Assembly: GCA_964030475.1 (NCBI GenBank)
Contig: CAXIPT010000016.1
Coordinates: 518,257 to 582,256 of the forward strand
Direction of reading: 5' to 3'
DNA length: 64,000 nucleotides
Source of the DNA: Tethya wilhelma
Lineage: Eukaryota; Porifera; Demospongiae; Tethyida; Tethyidae
The notes beneath the pieces are model-generated. The model was not told where the DNA came from and did not search any database. It saw only the letters and a program-made list of their open reading frames with translations. Every line of letters starts with the position of its first letter. Positions within the stretch are counted from its first letter, which is position 1. Both the position numbers and the translations under genes were made by a program. This document shows, piece after piece, positions 10,750-21,515 of this stretch.

Positions 10750-12060
10750 TGTAGTCCTCACTGAAGATTGATCTGAAGGATGTGTATCTGTTAGTTTCAG
10801 TGGATGTCAGTCACCAGAAGTACCTCCAGTTCCAGTGGAAGGGAAGAATTAAGGTACCACTACAATGCATTTCTTTTTGGCCTAGTAACTGCCCCACAAG
10901 CCTTTACAAAGATTTTGAAACCAGTCCTAGCTTGTCTCAGAGCAAACGGCCTGAGACTGATTGCTTATCTGGACATTTTGGTTATTGGCAAGACCAACTT
11001 GGAAGCGGAGCAGGCATATCAAGAGACAAAACCTTACTAGAGGATCTAACATAGCAAAATCTCAACCAAAGGCGTTGCAACTGTTCGAGATCCTGGGGTT
11101 CATGGTAAATTCAATACAGCAACCAGATAAAGAAGGAATGCAAATTGAGATTGAAGATATCAGCTGGCACACATCGTTGGAGTATTAATCTCAATTCTGC
11201 TTGCAGTGTTGCCAGCCCCCCTTCATTACAGAGGGCTTCAGGGACAGAAGATTGCAGGTCTACTGCCCCACTTCTCATACGAGTCCTGAATGACCATAGA
11301 AGAGCAGAGTCTTGTTGACCTGAATTGGTGGATAGACAACTTCGAGATTAACAACGGGAGACCGGTTCTGGTGATAGAGTCAGATGTTGAGGAGCGTGTT
11401 GGAATGGCCAGAAGACAGGTGCATGGTCAGTGGTCTTTTCAAGAGTCTCAACTTCACATCAATGCCAGGAGCTACTAGCAGCCTTCCTTGGATTTCAGAC
11501 GTTTGTGAGAGACAGGATGGAGATTTATGTCAGGTTGTAACCCATTTGAAAACCCTGATAGGGATCACATCCAAGATTTGTTGTTGGAGTCTAAAGAGGA
11601 AGATCTTTTTGTAAGCGGAGCACCTTCCAGGCTCACAAAATGTGGAGGCAGACCACGAGTCACGAATGAAGGGGAACAGCTCGAAATGGAGATTGGATGC
11701 TCAGATCTTCCAACAGGTGATGAGAATATTAGGTTCATGTCAGGTGGATCTGTTCGCCTCAAGGCTCTCAGCACAGCTTCCACTGTATATGAGCTGGAAC
11801 CAGATCCGGTCTCAATAGGAAACGATGATCTGGCCCACTCAAGGAAGAGCCTGAAGGGATATGCCTTCCCGCCCTTCTCATTGATAGGCAGATGCCTGTC
11901 CAAGATGCAGCAAGAAAGAGCTGAGGAGCTGGTACTGATTGCTCTAATTTGGCTAGGTTTGCTGTGCTTCAATACAATGCACAGTGGAAGGTAAAGGGCA
12001 GCTCAAAGAGTTTTTACAAAAAGAAACAGCTGGATCGTCGAAGCGCTCTAGAGTAGCTGC
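10750..12060 (+). pseudogene. DIRS-like retroelement RT-RNase H fragment
   Basis: Pieces in different plus-strand frames form one decayed reverse transcriptase. Segment VSVDVSHQKYLQFQWKG is followed by FLFGLVTAPQAFTKILKPV and LRLIAYLDILVIG, where the catalytic YLDD box reads YLD-I, so one Asp is lost. Further on are EILGFMVNS, a tryptophan-rich RNase H-like part (LNWWIDNFEINNGRP, then QLHINARSY) and AFPPFSLIGRCLSKMQQE, which resembles the region after RNase H in DIRS1-like elements. At least three frame changes are needed. I see no tyrosine recombinase and no terminal repeats. DIRS is the best guess; another tyrosine-recombinase retroelement is possible. Confidence 0.6.
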
Positions 12061-12118
12061 ATGGCAGCTGGCTGGGGCACTTCTGCTGAACACTTTTTAG
12101 CTGCTCAGACAGTTTGTA

Positions 12119-12176
12119 GGGGCCGGACTAAAACATGGACCGGACCGGACCATACGGACCGGACTAGACGGACCAA
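12119..12176. repeat. GGACCGGAC-rich simple repeat
   Basis: A short run of degenerate GGACCGGAC words (for example GACCGGACCGGACCATACGG). No function can be supported. Confidence 0.5.
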
Positions 12177-12249
12177 CCTTTGTACTAAAACACGGACCAT
12201 GCGATCTGAATATTATGTACGCGTAGCTATGAGAATACGCACTATTATA

Positions 12250-12430
12250 AAAATTACGCCGTGGCTAGAGTACCGGTAGTCCGTATACTTTCCTATTGCT
12301 TTTGTATTGCAGAATTACGTAATATACAGTATCCGGATTTTGCCGGTGCTGCATTAAAGTACCGGCATCATTGACTGCAATATTTAGCTTAGTTTACGGT
12401 GACCGGTACTCTAGCCACAGCGTAAAAATT
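12250..12430. mobile_element. 180 bp MITE with ~30 bp inverted repeats
   Basis: The left end AAATTACGCCGTGGCTAGAG, continuing TACCGGTA, is mirrored by TACCGGTACTCTAGCCACAG, continuing CGTAAAAATT, at the right end. The core has no coding capacity. The inverted ends and small size fit a non-autonomous DNA transposon; no second copy is seen in this window. Confidence 0.65.
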
Positions 12431-12711
12431 AATGTCAAATGCATGATGATCATTATCAAACAGTGGAATGGACTCAAACCTAAACATAAAATACATATAA
12501 CGGGGAATCTTTGCATTATAGAAACCTATTGCTTTATGTTAGCTACTATCACACTCCTTACAATACCAAGATCTTCATACACTTGAAGTGAAACCACTTC
12601 TCACTTTTGTCACAACAAATCATGTTGATGTCAAATGTTTCGGGCATGCATTCTACAAATGCAGTATGTCCGAATGAAAATGTGTTTTTACTCCACACCG
12701 GACCACCACTT

Positions 12712-13085
12712 CAGTTGCTTCTGGGAAAATTCCAAGTTCCCTCTTCATGAAAGAATTTTGCAAATGTTCTCTCATTCCTTCTTCTGCAAATCCTCTTGAT
12801 CGAAGTGACTGTCTGTGTGCCAATGATGTTGCAATTGCGGTGGCAAATACACCACAGATCGTTGAGTCTGTCTGCTGTTAAACAGGCTCCACTGAGATTG
12901 GTAAACGACCGCCCGGCTTTCATGCACTCTCTGTACACCATCACCAACTGACTCTCCAAGGAGGGAGACAATTTGCCGCTGAAGAGAGTATCATACAGCC
13001 GAACAACACTATTATTGCAGCTAGTGCATACCCAGTGATGCCGATCCTTTTCGAAGAGAATCTGTATAGCTGAAAGCAACATGAC
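12712..13085 (-). pseudogene. Ulp1-like (C48) cysteine protease fragment
   Basis: On minus, the segment DRHHWVCTSCNNSVVRLYD holds the His-Trp motif of Ulp1/SENP proteases. In a second frame, STICGVFATAIATSLAHR holds the catalytic Cys, followed by GMREHLQNSFMKRELGIFP. One frame change (near 12900) and one in-frame stop (just before QQTDST) separate the two parts, so the sequence is broken. Such Ulp1-like domains are common in animal transposons and in repetitive gene families of sponges and cnidarians. Earlier exons may lie at 13090-13600, but I cannot define them. Confidence 0.65.
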
Positions 13086-13905
13086 ACAATGTAATTATTA
13101 TACATGTTGATGTGGGTCATAATTAGGACTAAGACTACAAACCTTTCTCAGTTGCTTGCACTGGTAGGAATCTGGACTGCTCTAGTAGTGGTGACTGTAG
13201 TCCTGAATAGGAGGGAATTTCTTCTTCAGCAACCTGTTAGCAGCTTGTACATGTGCAGATCTGTCAGCATGTCCCTGGGACTGTTCAGGACTTTTTTATC
13301 GAACATTGATAGATGTAAATCTTGGATCCATGGGGTGTCACGAGCTCTGGAAACCTACATGTAACAATTAAGCAAAATTGCTTAAAATTATACAAAAGAT
13401 ACGAAGGAAGTTTGGTAATACCTTTCTCTTCTTGGCTGCTGGTCCCTGCAGTGTGACGGTGAGCTAAACAGGAGGGGTGGAGTTGTCATGAAGAACATGC
13501 AGATATATCAGGGGAAGGTTTCTTTGTGTTGAGCAGGCTCAGCTGGTGCAGGAGTGGTAGCTTGGACATGAGCAGACTCAGATCCTACAAAAAAACAAAC
13601 AGGCTATGGTCACCGAACACATCCCTTGTTCCTCAGGATCGCTTTCTGTGCTGTGAAGCAATTGCAGTACTTTATCCTGTGCCAATTTACTCTGAATATT
13701 ACTAGCTACGAGCTTTGCTGTTGCTACCTCCATAATTTACTGCTCATATTCACTTGCTCACTTCTCGTTCACTACTATTCACAGTCTACACTAAGACCCC
13801 AAGTTTATCACACAAACGGAAGCGTGTCATACAAGTGGAATGCATAGTACAGTTGTGTCATAATCTGCAGTTGTGACACGTTGTGGTTAATGAATATAAT
13901 TACTC
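13086..13905. other. Possible upstream exons of the Ulp1-like relic; otherwise empty
   Basis: Minus-strand stretches near 13420-13470 and 13530-13590 look weakly exon-like, but I cannot assign a frame or product. The rest shows nothing. Confidence 0.3.
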
Positions 13906-13906
13906 C

Positions 13907-13907
13907 N

Positions 13908-13938
<31 letters not shown>
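13907..13938. repeat. Poly-T run next to a single N
   Basis: About 31 T follow a single N. On the minus strand this is a poly-A stretch, possibly the tail of a retroposed copy or a collapsed assembly gap. Confidence 0.6.
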
Positions 13939-13947
<9 letters not shown>

Positions 13948-14160
13948 CTGGTGAAGACGCAAAATTCATTGCACTGGAGTTTCCACCTAGCATTTCCCAG
14001 TTGTATTCTGTATCAGCTGAATGACGACTTGCCAAACAAAACAATTTGTAAAGTTGTTGACTTCAACAACTACAGGAGTCTGGTGAGTTATCCAAAGTTC
14101 TTTGGCTACATGTATATACATGTAGAAAACATTGAGTCATCATGCTATACCTGTACAGAC

Positions 14161-14441
14161 TACTGTATAGTGGGAAATTTCCATGGGGTGGTAATTTTTG
14201 TTATTATTGTGACTATCTCCCAATTATTCAGAGGTCAAATGTCACAATGCTGGCCACACACATGTTGCCAACGACTTCAGTTTTCTGTCTCTTGCCTGTT
14301 CTTTCAAGAAGTTTAAAATAGCTAGTACATGAGAGTGTACATTCTACATGTACTAGAGACAAAAATTAAAACCACGAATTTCATTGTCCAGGCTTAATTT
14401 TCACGAAAATTTACACCTCTGAAATTACCCACTATACAGTA
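14161..14441. mobile_element. MITE with TACTGTATAGTGGG ends
   Basis: The left end TACTGTATAGTGGGAAATTT is inverted as ATTACCCACTATACAGTA at the right end; the inner arms are GC-poor and partly complementary. The end resembles ACCGTATAGCGGGAA of the element at 30891-31089, so the two probably belong to one superfamily. It lies just 3' of the unknown minus-strand gene. Confidence 0.65.
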
Positions 14442-14464
14442 TTATGTATCAAATAAAAGAAATT

Positions 14465-16855
14465 AACCTACCCAGTGGATCACCATGTTTCACAGTGAAC
14501 AAATCAGGATTCATTCGATTTGGCATTAGAATATTCTCACCATCTATATTATACTTATGCATGTAAAGACAGCATTTCTAGTAACTTGTAAATGAATAAC
14601 ATACCCCAAAACATCCGAACTATCACATATCCATCATTTTCAGGACACAAATTTCCCGTGACAGCAAATACATCATCAATGGTCAATTCTTCTTGATCAT
14701 TCGGCAATTTATAGAACACTATAATAATACAAATTGGATATTAATGTTGACCAATTGAAAGTACTCCACACTAATATTTCATGGGTGCATTACTGGATAA
14801 GCATGATCAGAAACTGGCTTTTGGGTGTCATGCACTGTAGCAGCTACCTGCAATACATAATTATAAACATGTTAATCATTGTGATATAGTCTTCACAGCA
14901 GTGGTATACCTTTATGTAGCCAACTCCAAGACGAAGCTGATCAGCTGATTTTCGGCACTTGGAAAGAAAATTGCCAAGGGTCCACGGTTCAGTAGCATCA
15001 CTTGCACTTGAAATCAGGGCTCCACTAGCACGGAACAACTTCAACACAGTTCCATCCTTTGCTACTAGCAGGAATGCTGAGGTAGCTCGATTAAGGAGTG
15101 TAGTATAGCTATCATTTCGTTTAGCTGATATTTCTGTCAAGGGATATCCAGTATCCTTTACAAATACTCCAGGTTTTTTTTCTTTCATCACATACATTCC
15201 AATCTAAAAAATCAAAATGGTCACACACACATATTACATCCACATGGCAAAACCAAACAAGTTAGCTTAACCTGGACACTTTCAGTTGTTCTTGATACTC
15301 TTTGCTTGCCCTTTTTCTTCTTCTGGATAGTCTTGGCAGTCTCCATAAGTAGACTATCAGAATCACTACCACTGGTCACAGGTGTAGAAGTCTTCTGTTT
15401 TTTCAAAATATTCATAGCTCTTCTCTTCAGTTCATCATCTTCGTCTGCTACATGCAGTGGACCTATCAGCATGCATATTCAAACAGGTCTATACAGTATT
15501 AATACACCAATAACTACACAAAATATTTATAGCTACAAAGGCTCAGGCTTACGAGCCCTGGCATATGGCACTGGACGACCAATTTGTCCTTCGCGTGGTT
15601 GTTGTGCAGGACTATCAATCAGCTGCTTGATCTTGGCTCCCATTTGATGAGTAAGATCCAGCAACTCTCGTTGAGTTTTTTTCGATCTGTCTATCCTCGA
15701 GCCTCTGCCTATATAACTGTCCACGTGCTGAGGCACGTACGTACACGTGCCATGCCAGAGCAATCATCTTTGATGACCATTAGGTTTACCATAAATACCT
15801 ACTCAAAATTAAGTTTTGCTAGCCTACCGCTAGCAATCACCCAACAATACACTCTTGACACATTTTGTTTATTATAATAATTATCAGACAAAACTACTAT
15901 GTCATAGATGTAAATTACCTTCTTTCCGTTTACGTTGTTTCTCCTCACTTTCTTTGATAAACCTATCTATAATTATTATAAAAAATATATATTCCTCTGC
16001 TATTAATATTGTTAAAAGTACCTATGTTTTTCATTATCTCATCATCATCATCACTCTCAATATCTAAGCCGACATCAGTTGTCTGGGGCTGCTCATACAA
16101 CAATTCCTGTGCCTACACAAAGAAATTTAAGTATCTTACACCCATCATGGCAGTAACTACACATATAGCTTGACCTCTTCATAATCCACATTGCACTTGT
16201 CCATGATTAGCATACATACTAACTCTGGATACAAAATGTTCAGGGTATACGTAAACATCTATGGATAATTAAAACATTAATGACGCTGAAATGCCCAGGG
16301 ATTAAATTATGGTATGGTACAGCATTATATTACCGGAGTCATAGTCACATTCAGAAGTTTCAATAATTCAAGTGTCAGTGCAGTGACTTGTTTGGATTTC
16401 AAACACGTGATTCCAAGGGATAAGAATCGGAGATTTGCTTTGTGATAAATAACATATTATTATGTATGGGATGGTAACTAATTGAGATGTACACTAGTGC
16501 CTGCACCTGATTAATACGTACCTCTTTCTTTTGGAGGGCCATTAGTAAATACTTCGTGCCTCAGTGAAGTCCTCTATCACACCGTAAATATAACTTAATA
16601 GGCAAAATGACTACATAATTACTATGTATACCTTGCCTGTTGATATTTCATTCAACCTTTGGATTGTATCACTTGTAATCCAGGCACACAGCGCTTCAGC
16701 ACTCATAGATCTAACAACATTTGTTTTTAAATTCCTGTATATTAAAAATATTCAATATAATCTTTAATAACTACACAGAACTTAACTCACTGCTGGTCAC
16801 TGATAGAGCTAGACGCATCCAGGGACGAATCATTCTCCTGCTCCATCGCTGTGTA
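14465..16855 (-). CDS. Unrecognised multi-exon gene
   Basis: I do not recognise the product. On minus, a start exon near 16843 (MEQENDSSLDASSSISDQ) is followed by an exon near 16740-16630 (VVRSMSAEALCAWITSDTIQ), an acidic exon (DIESDDDDEIMKN) near 16040-16110, a basic stretch (RFIKESEEKQRKRKE) near 15930, a helical segment RELLDLTHQMGAKIKQLI near 15620, a lysine-rich segment near 15300-15420, and a compact domain at 14900-15197 (KKPGVFVKDTGYPLTEISAK, then TVLKLFRASGALIS). Two more exon-like pieces are VFYKLPNDQEELTIDDVFAV at 14640-14715 and ENILMPNRMNPDLFTVKHG at 14470-14545. Several junctions have GT-AG signals, but the middle exons (15500-16600) are not secure. Charged, probably nuclear; no enzyme motif seen. 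Two worn copies of its first exons lie next to it. Confidence 0.5.
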
Positions 16856-16897
16856 TTATTTAGAAACACACTCGTCTAAGTCTAGGTCTGAGGTCAC

Positions 16898-16958
16898 TAG
16901 TCTCGTGCCCAGCCTCTCCTGGCACGTGGGCAGGAGAGGCTGGGCCGGCACGAGACTA
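16898..16958. repeat. 61 bp near-perfect hairpin
   Basis: TAGTCTCGTGCCCAGCCTCT with CCTG is mirrored by CAGGAGAGGCTGGGCCGGCA with CGAGACTA, leaving a loop of a few bases. It separates the start of the unknown gene from its inverted partial copy. It could be a tiny foldback element. Confidence 0.75.
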
Positions 16959-16984
16959 TGAGGTCACGGGTTGAGTGCAGCGCT

Positions 16985-17430
16985 AATTTCTAAATAATGC
17001 ACAGTGATGGAGAGTGGTTCGTCTGTGGATTCGTCTAGGGCTAACAGTGACCATCAGTGGGTTAAGTTTTGCATAGTTATTAAAGATTGTATCGAATATT
17101 TTAGTATACAGAGATTTAAAAACTAATATTGTAAGATGTATGAGTCCTGAAGCATTGTGTGCTTTGGATAACAAGCGATTTAATCCAAAAGTTGATGGAA
17201 ATATCAACAGGGAAGGTATACATTGTTAATACATTGTCATTAAAGTAATACAGAGGACTTCAAATGCCGAGGTATTAATTAGGTGCAGGCACCCGTGTAC
17301 ATCTCAATTGAAACATGTGATTCCAAGTGATAAGAAGTGGAGATTTGCTTTGTGCTAAAATTATAATTGTTATGGGGTGGTATTTAATTTAGGTCCTTCT
17401 TCACACAGTTAATAATTATATTTGATTAAA
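16985..17430 (+). pseudogene. Inverted worn copy of the 5' end of the unknown gene
   Basis: On plus, ATGGAGAGTGGTTCGTCTGT and GATTCGTCTAGGGCTAACAG at about 17007 match the start exon of the gene at 14465-16855. GTAAGATGTATGAGTCCTGA near 17132 and AAAGTTGATGGAAATATCAA near 17185 match its second exon. Stops and small indels break the frame. It is head-to-head with the parent. Confidence 0.65.
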
Positions 17431-17500
17431 CACACCAAAAGAGGTGCAAGTGTATGCATGTGTTACATAAAGGTATAGGAAGTATAATTTATGGTATAGA
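17425..17500. repeat. Direct repeat, copy 1 (partner at 18150-18225)
   Basis: GGTGCAAGTGTATGCATGTG and TTACATAAAGGTATAGGAAG occur here and again at 18170-18210 in the same orientation. The two copies bracket the second worn copy of the unknown gene, so they are probably part of one duplication. Confidence 0.65.
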
Positions 17501-17689
17501 TAATATAGTATAATAATTTTAAGAGGAGTTAGTAATAATAACTAAGCTGAGCAAATTATAGTTTATTTCCTCAGAGAGACCAGGATTTGACACACGATTA
17601 AGTTTAACAGTCTTAACAAATTCAGCACAAAGTCTGTCACCTTCACTATAAGTACGATGATGGCTTAATCCAAACATATGATTATAATA

Positions 17690-18092
17690 ATAACTTAATG
17701 GGCTAAATGACTACATTGCTATGTATCTTTTCCTGTTGATATTTCCGGCAACTTTTGGATTATAACACTTGTTATCAAAGCACACAACGCTCTCGAACTC
17801 ATAGATCTTACAACATTAGTTTAAAATATCTGCATATTAAAATATTAAATAACTATGCAATAATGGTCACTGTTAGACCTCTGGTTAGACCCAGCAGAGG
17901 TACGACATCAATGTGCCTTGCTGAGCTGGCAAGTCCGTTAATTACATTCCAATTATGTGTCCACAAAACTTCACAATAAGAGTTGATCATGTGCACTCAT
18001 TTTCCAGCTCAGCAAAGGTGCACCCGTGTTGTACCTTCCCTAGACAAATCCAAAGACGAACAACTCTCCATTACTGTACATTATTTAGAAAG
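17690..18092 (-). pseudogene. Second worn copy of the 5' end of the unknown gene
   Basis: On plus, TTTTCCTGTTGATATTTCCG, GCACACAACGCTCTCGAACT and CATAGATCTTACAACATTAG match 16630-16730 of the parent, and the inverse of the start exon lies near 18060 (CTCCATTACTGTACATTATT). It has the parent's orientation. No continuous frame remains. Confidence 0.6.
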
Positions 18093-18234
18093 ACACTCAT
18101 CTAGGTTAGAGGTTAGAGGTTAATGAATAATAATTATTTATTTTTTTATGATTGAACACACTGAGATTGGTGCAAGTGTATGCATGTGTTACATAAAGGT
18201 ATAGGAAGTATAATTGTAGTAAAATTTAGCTAAG

Positions 18235-18420
18235 TTGTAAAGCGCGGTAATAATTTAATTTCTCGCGGTCCGCTAGTCGGCGCGAACGCGGCACTTCGCG
18301 ATCCACGAGGCGGTGCAGTGCGGCGCGATCGCGGCACTTCGCGATCCGCGATGCGGCACAGCGCGGCGCGATCGCGGCGCTTCGCGTACCGCGTCGCGGA
18401 TTGCCCTTCTCGTCTTCCGT
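18235..18420. repeat. GC- and CpG-rich short tandem repeat
   Basis: In an AT-rich setting this stretch repeats words such as GGCGCGATCGCGGCACTTCG and CGATCCGCGATGCGGC about three times, each about 45-50 bp. It is the densest CpG patch I noticed in the window. No gene covers it. Confidence 0.65.
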
Positions 18421-18924
18421 AGTATACGGATTTTGTGTACTTGCACTTAGCAACGTATTCGATTACAATTTTAGCGAGTAAAATTGGAATGAACGGTCGT
18501 TTTATTTGAGCTCATATCTCCAAAACTATAGCGCCTAGCCGCTTCAAATTTGAAAAATAGCTAGCTGCAATGACGTAGATTACAATGCAATCGCTATCTC
18601 AAAATTCGCGGATTGCTCGAAGTGGTCGGTTTTCTAAAATTCGGTCACATATGTTAAAACAACACACAGCATTTCATAATTACAGTATACTTCTACGTTA
18701 CAATAACATTAAAGTAAGATTTAATTCTGCCAAAGAGGGGCAAATCATCATCATCCTGCCAGCTATAGTGAACAAAATCTGAGTGATAGAAATGTTGACC
18801 AAAATTTCAATCCAGTTAGGTCTGTATGAATGCACATCATGAATAATGAGTTAATACACCACCATGTATGAACATAAAATTAAAGCATGCATACCCACGC
18901 ATGCAATAATATTGATTATATACA
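18421..18924. other. No gene seen
   Basis: AT-rich stretch with no credible frame. It ends in a family-1 left arm. Confidence 0.4.
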
Positions 18925-19013
18925 AGTAAAAAAAAAACATTGGAAATGTAATGAGACATAGGAATGGCCAAATCGTAAAAAGAAAGCAAACAAGATGGAA
19001 TGGCTGTTTTGAG
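18925..19013. mobile_element. Family-1 element, left arm only
   Basis: ACAAGTAAAAAAAAAACATT, GGAATGGCCAAATCGTAAAA and GATGGAATGGCTG are present, then the arm stops at a single N (19014). The break may be an assembly junction. Confidence 0.65.
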
Positions 19014-19079
19014 NACTTCATAGTAAAGTAGAAAAGTAGGAAAGTACTACCGAAATAGTTAGACCTATAGCAGAACAAT

Positions 19080-19960
19080 TCTACAATGCATGGGTATGTG
19101 TATTTGAATGTTCAGCAAAAAACACTTATGTGTGTATGGCATTTGGACAAAGCCTGGAGGGAGAATTTGAAACAAATCAAAGACAAGAATATGCAGGCTT
19201 CAGTGTACCATAATAATTATTTACGACTAATGCTAGAGGAAACAGATGTTTAAACATTGGAGAGATTATTACAGAAAACAACTGAACAACTTTCATCGTT
19301 AGCAGAAACTGCAAACTTTGCTAAATACTTCAGCTTACTACGGGAAGGAAGCACTGGTGAATACAAGCATGTATGTGGAGGCCTTTCATCGTGTGCTTAA
19401 ATACATCTACTTGAAACGAAAAGTCAACAATAGAGTAGATAAGTGTATTCATACACTGCTAAAACTTGCTTGCGACAAGGGTTTTGAGCAATTGAAAAGG
19501 GCAAGCAAAGTAACCGGATAAGTAAATCATGAAAAGACACAATTCAAGTTTGAAGATGTCATTTTAACCATCTCTCATGATACACAAACTGAAACCTGGA
19601 TTGTATCTAGTGACATGAACTTGTATCACATAACTGTTGCTTATTCAATATGCCCTCATTCTTGTTCTCTGCGTTGCCAAGATTGCAACATCTGTATTCA
19701 CAGCCTGAATTACAACTGCCCTGATTCACTAATTCATGCTACTATTTGTTAACACAAGCATTTGATTTCAAGGTATATGCAAAGTGAGTCAAAGCAAGGT
19801 ACTATTGATACAAGTACATATGAAGTGGTACTATTCACAAGAACTATTACTACAACATGAAGTTCAAGTTGATGATGTAAGCCATCACAAACAAACAATA
19901 CAGAAACAATTACTCGCAATATCAACAAAGATTATTGAATTCAATGACAAAGAACTACTA
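19080..19960 (+). pseudogene. MULE-like transposase C-terminal fragment with SWIM-type finger
   Basis: In shifting plus frames I read a relic like the C-terminal half of MULE-type transposases. The segment NTSMYVEAFHRVLKYIYLKR, then DKCIHTLLKLACDKGF (19360-19500), leads into a Cys/His-rich part (CPDSLIHATIC, then HKHLISRY) that looks like a SWIM zinc finger with a stop where a residue is expected. The catalytic region upstream is scrambled by stops and indels. The family name rests on motif memory. Confidence 0.55.
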
Positions 19961-20192
19961 TAAATGTAAAAATTAATGGTGAATATATAGAGAAGGCATA
20001 TTTCGCCTTGTATTTAAATTGGCGACCCTTTCCACTCGTGTTATTAGGAATGCGAATACAACTTGCCTGCAATTATTTTGTGCTACTTGGTTGCTCCTCT
20101 TAGGAGGTGAACACTTCTTGAAATTATCATATTATAGCAAGGTAAATAAATTTTGATACAGCTGAGATGTGTGTTTCACTTCAGTATCAAGC

Positions 20193-20398
20193 AGGCTACA
20201 CAACTGTTGGCAAACTCAAATGTGATTTGTAGAGTTAAGGAATGGAAAAACAATGGAAATAATGAGACACAGGAATAGCTAAATCTAAAGAAAAAAGGCT
20301 ACACAACTGTTGGCAAACTCAAATGTGATTTGTAGAGTTAAGGAATGGAAAAACAATGGAAATAATGAGACACGGGAATAGCTAAATCTTAAAAAGAA
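20193..20398 (+). repeat. Two near-identical 103 bp tandem units
   Basis: The unit starting AGGCTACACAACTGTTGGCA occurs at 20193-20295 and again at 20296-20398 with only a few differences near the ends. The unit is the family-1 flanking module and the start of its arm. Near identity points to a very recent duplication. Confidence 0.8.
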
Positions 20399-20730
20399 AG
20401 CAAACAAGATGGAATGGCTGATAGAGTGTGTTACTGTGGGCAAAATGAGAGAATCAATATAGAAAAAAAAAATGGCCAACAAGAAAGTTAAAGTAGAAGT
20501 TTTAGAAAATGAAGCTGCTAGTCTTTTGTGAGGCAGGGTTCCCAGTTCCTTTGTGTATGGAACTGCAAAAAAGTGTACTGTCACTGTCTGAAGCATTGTG
20601 GACTGTAAAGTCAATACCCAGTGGAGCTTAGAAATCAGAGTCAAAGGACTACATCTAAGTTCCAACATAAAGCACCTTCTAAGAGAAGAAGGCATAGGGC
20701 CAAGCAAGGAAGTGATTCTACTCTACTACA

Positions 20731-21255
20731 ATGTCACAAAAGGACCAGCTATCCTCTAAAGACAGATCTCCTCCAACTAAAGCACACCATGGCCCTGAAA
20801 ATCTACCTATTTCAACAGAAAAGGTTCAAGACTGCTCAAACTTAGAGAAAGAAAATACTTCTCCTATTAAGCCTACTTCATTACTACCCCCTGTGTGTGA
20901 GCAGAAAGAGAACAAAGCATCCAAAACTAGCGCTAGTGACTTGACCACATGCACAAACATCTCCTATCAGAGTATACATGGGATTCACGGTGTTAACTAT
21001 GCAGACAGCGATGGTGAAGGCTGGACCCCTGTTGTAGGAAAAAGAAAGAGAAGAACAAAGTTCACAAAAAAATCTCCATCTTCCGGCTCCAGTGATGACT
21101 CAGAGCAAGATTTGGAGAGCACGATACCACAACATGCAAATTTGGAGTTTTCGATGGTCGATGGAACTCCTGGTCTTCGTGTAATGACTAGAAATACAAG
21201 ATACTGGACCCCTATTGCCAGTCGCACTCGTAGTTGTCTTAAATCTAAGAGATAG
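20731..21255 (+). CDS. 174-aa unrecognised protein inside a family-1 element
   Basis: An uninterrupted frame from the ATG at 20731. The product is rich in Ser, Lys and Thr and seems mostly disordered. It contains DSDGEGWTPVVGKRKRR (residues about 91-107), then FTKKSPSSGSSDDSEQDLES, and ends with a basic tail (ASRTRSCLKSKR). The GWTPVVGKRKRR patch resembles a nuclear signal and similar patches in retroelement ORF1/gag proteins, but I cannot name a family. No intron is needed. It could be part of a mobile-element protein or a captured host exon. Confidence 0.45.
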   Translation: MSQKDQLSSKDRSPPTKAHHGPENLPISTEKVQDCSNLEKENTSPIKPTSLLPPVCEQKENKASKTSASDLTTCTNISYQSIHGIHGVNYADSDGEGWTPVVGKRKRRTKFTKKSPSSGSSDDSEQDLESTIPQHANLEFSMVDGTPGLRVMTRNTRYWTPIASRTRSCLKSKR

Positions 21256-21515
21256 TAATTAGTTAATTTACTTCCAGCTGTCCTATCCATAGGATTAGTC
21301 TGTCAGTGGACCTCAAGCTTACTATTCTCTCATACTAACCTAACTCAATCACTTGTATACTCTACTGTAAAGCATATTATTATTATTTGAAAGAGAGCAG
21401 CCCATACAGGAAGAATTCTGCACACACTCTAACAGCCATTCGATTTTGTTTGCTTTCCTTCTATGATTTTTTCTGTTTCTCATTACATTTCCAATAGTTT
21501 TTTGCTTGTCCACAT

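Larger units (their letters stand above)
20193..21515. mobile_element. Family-1 arms around a foreign segment with an ORF
   Basis: The left arm (GATGGAATGGCTGATAGAGT, about 20409) and the right arm (GAAGAATTCTGCACACACTC, about 21411, then CATTACATTTCCAATAG) lie about 0.95 kb apart instead of about 60 bp. The insert carries a 174-codon open frame. Either a larger family member or an element that took up outside DNA. Confidence 0.55.
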
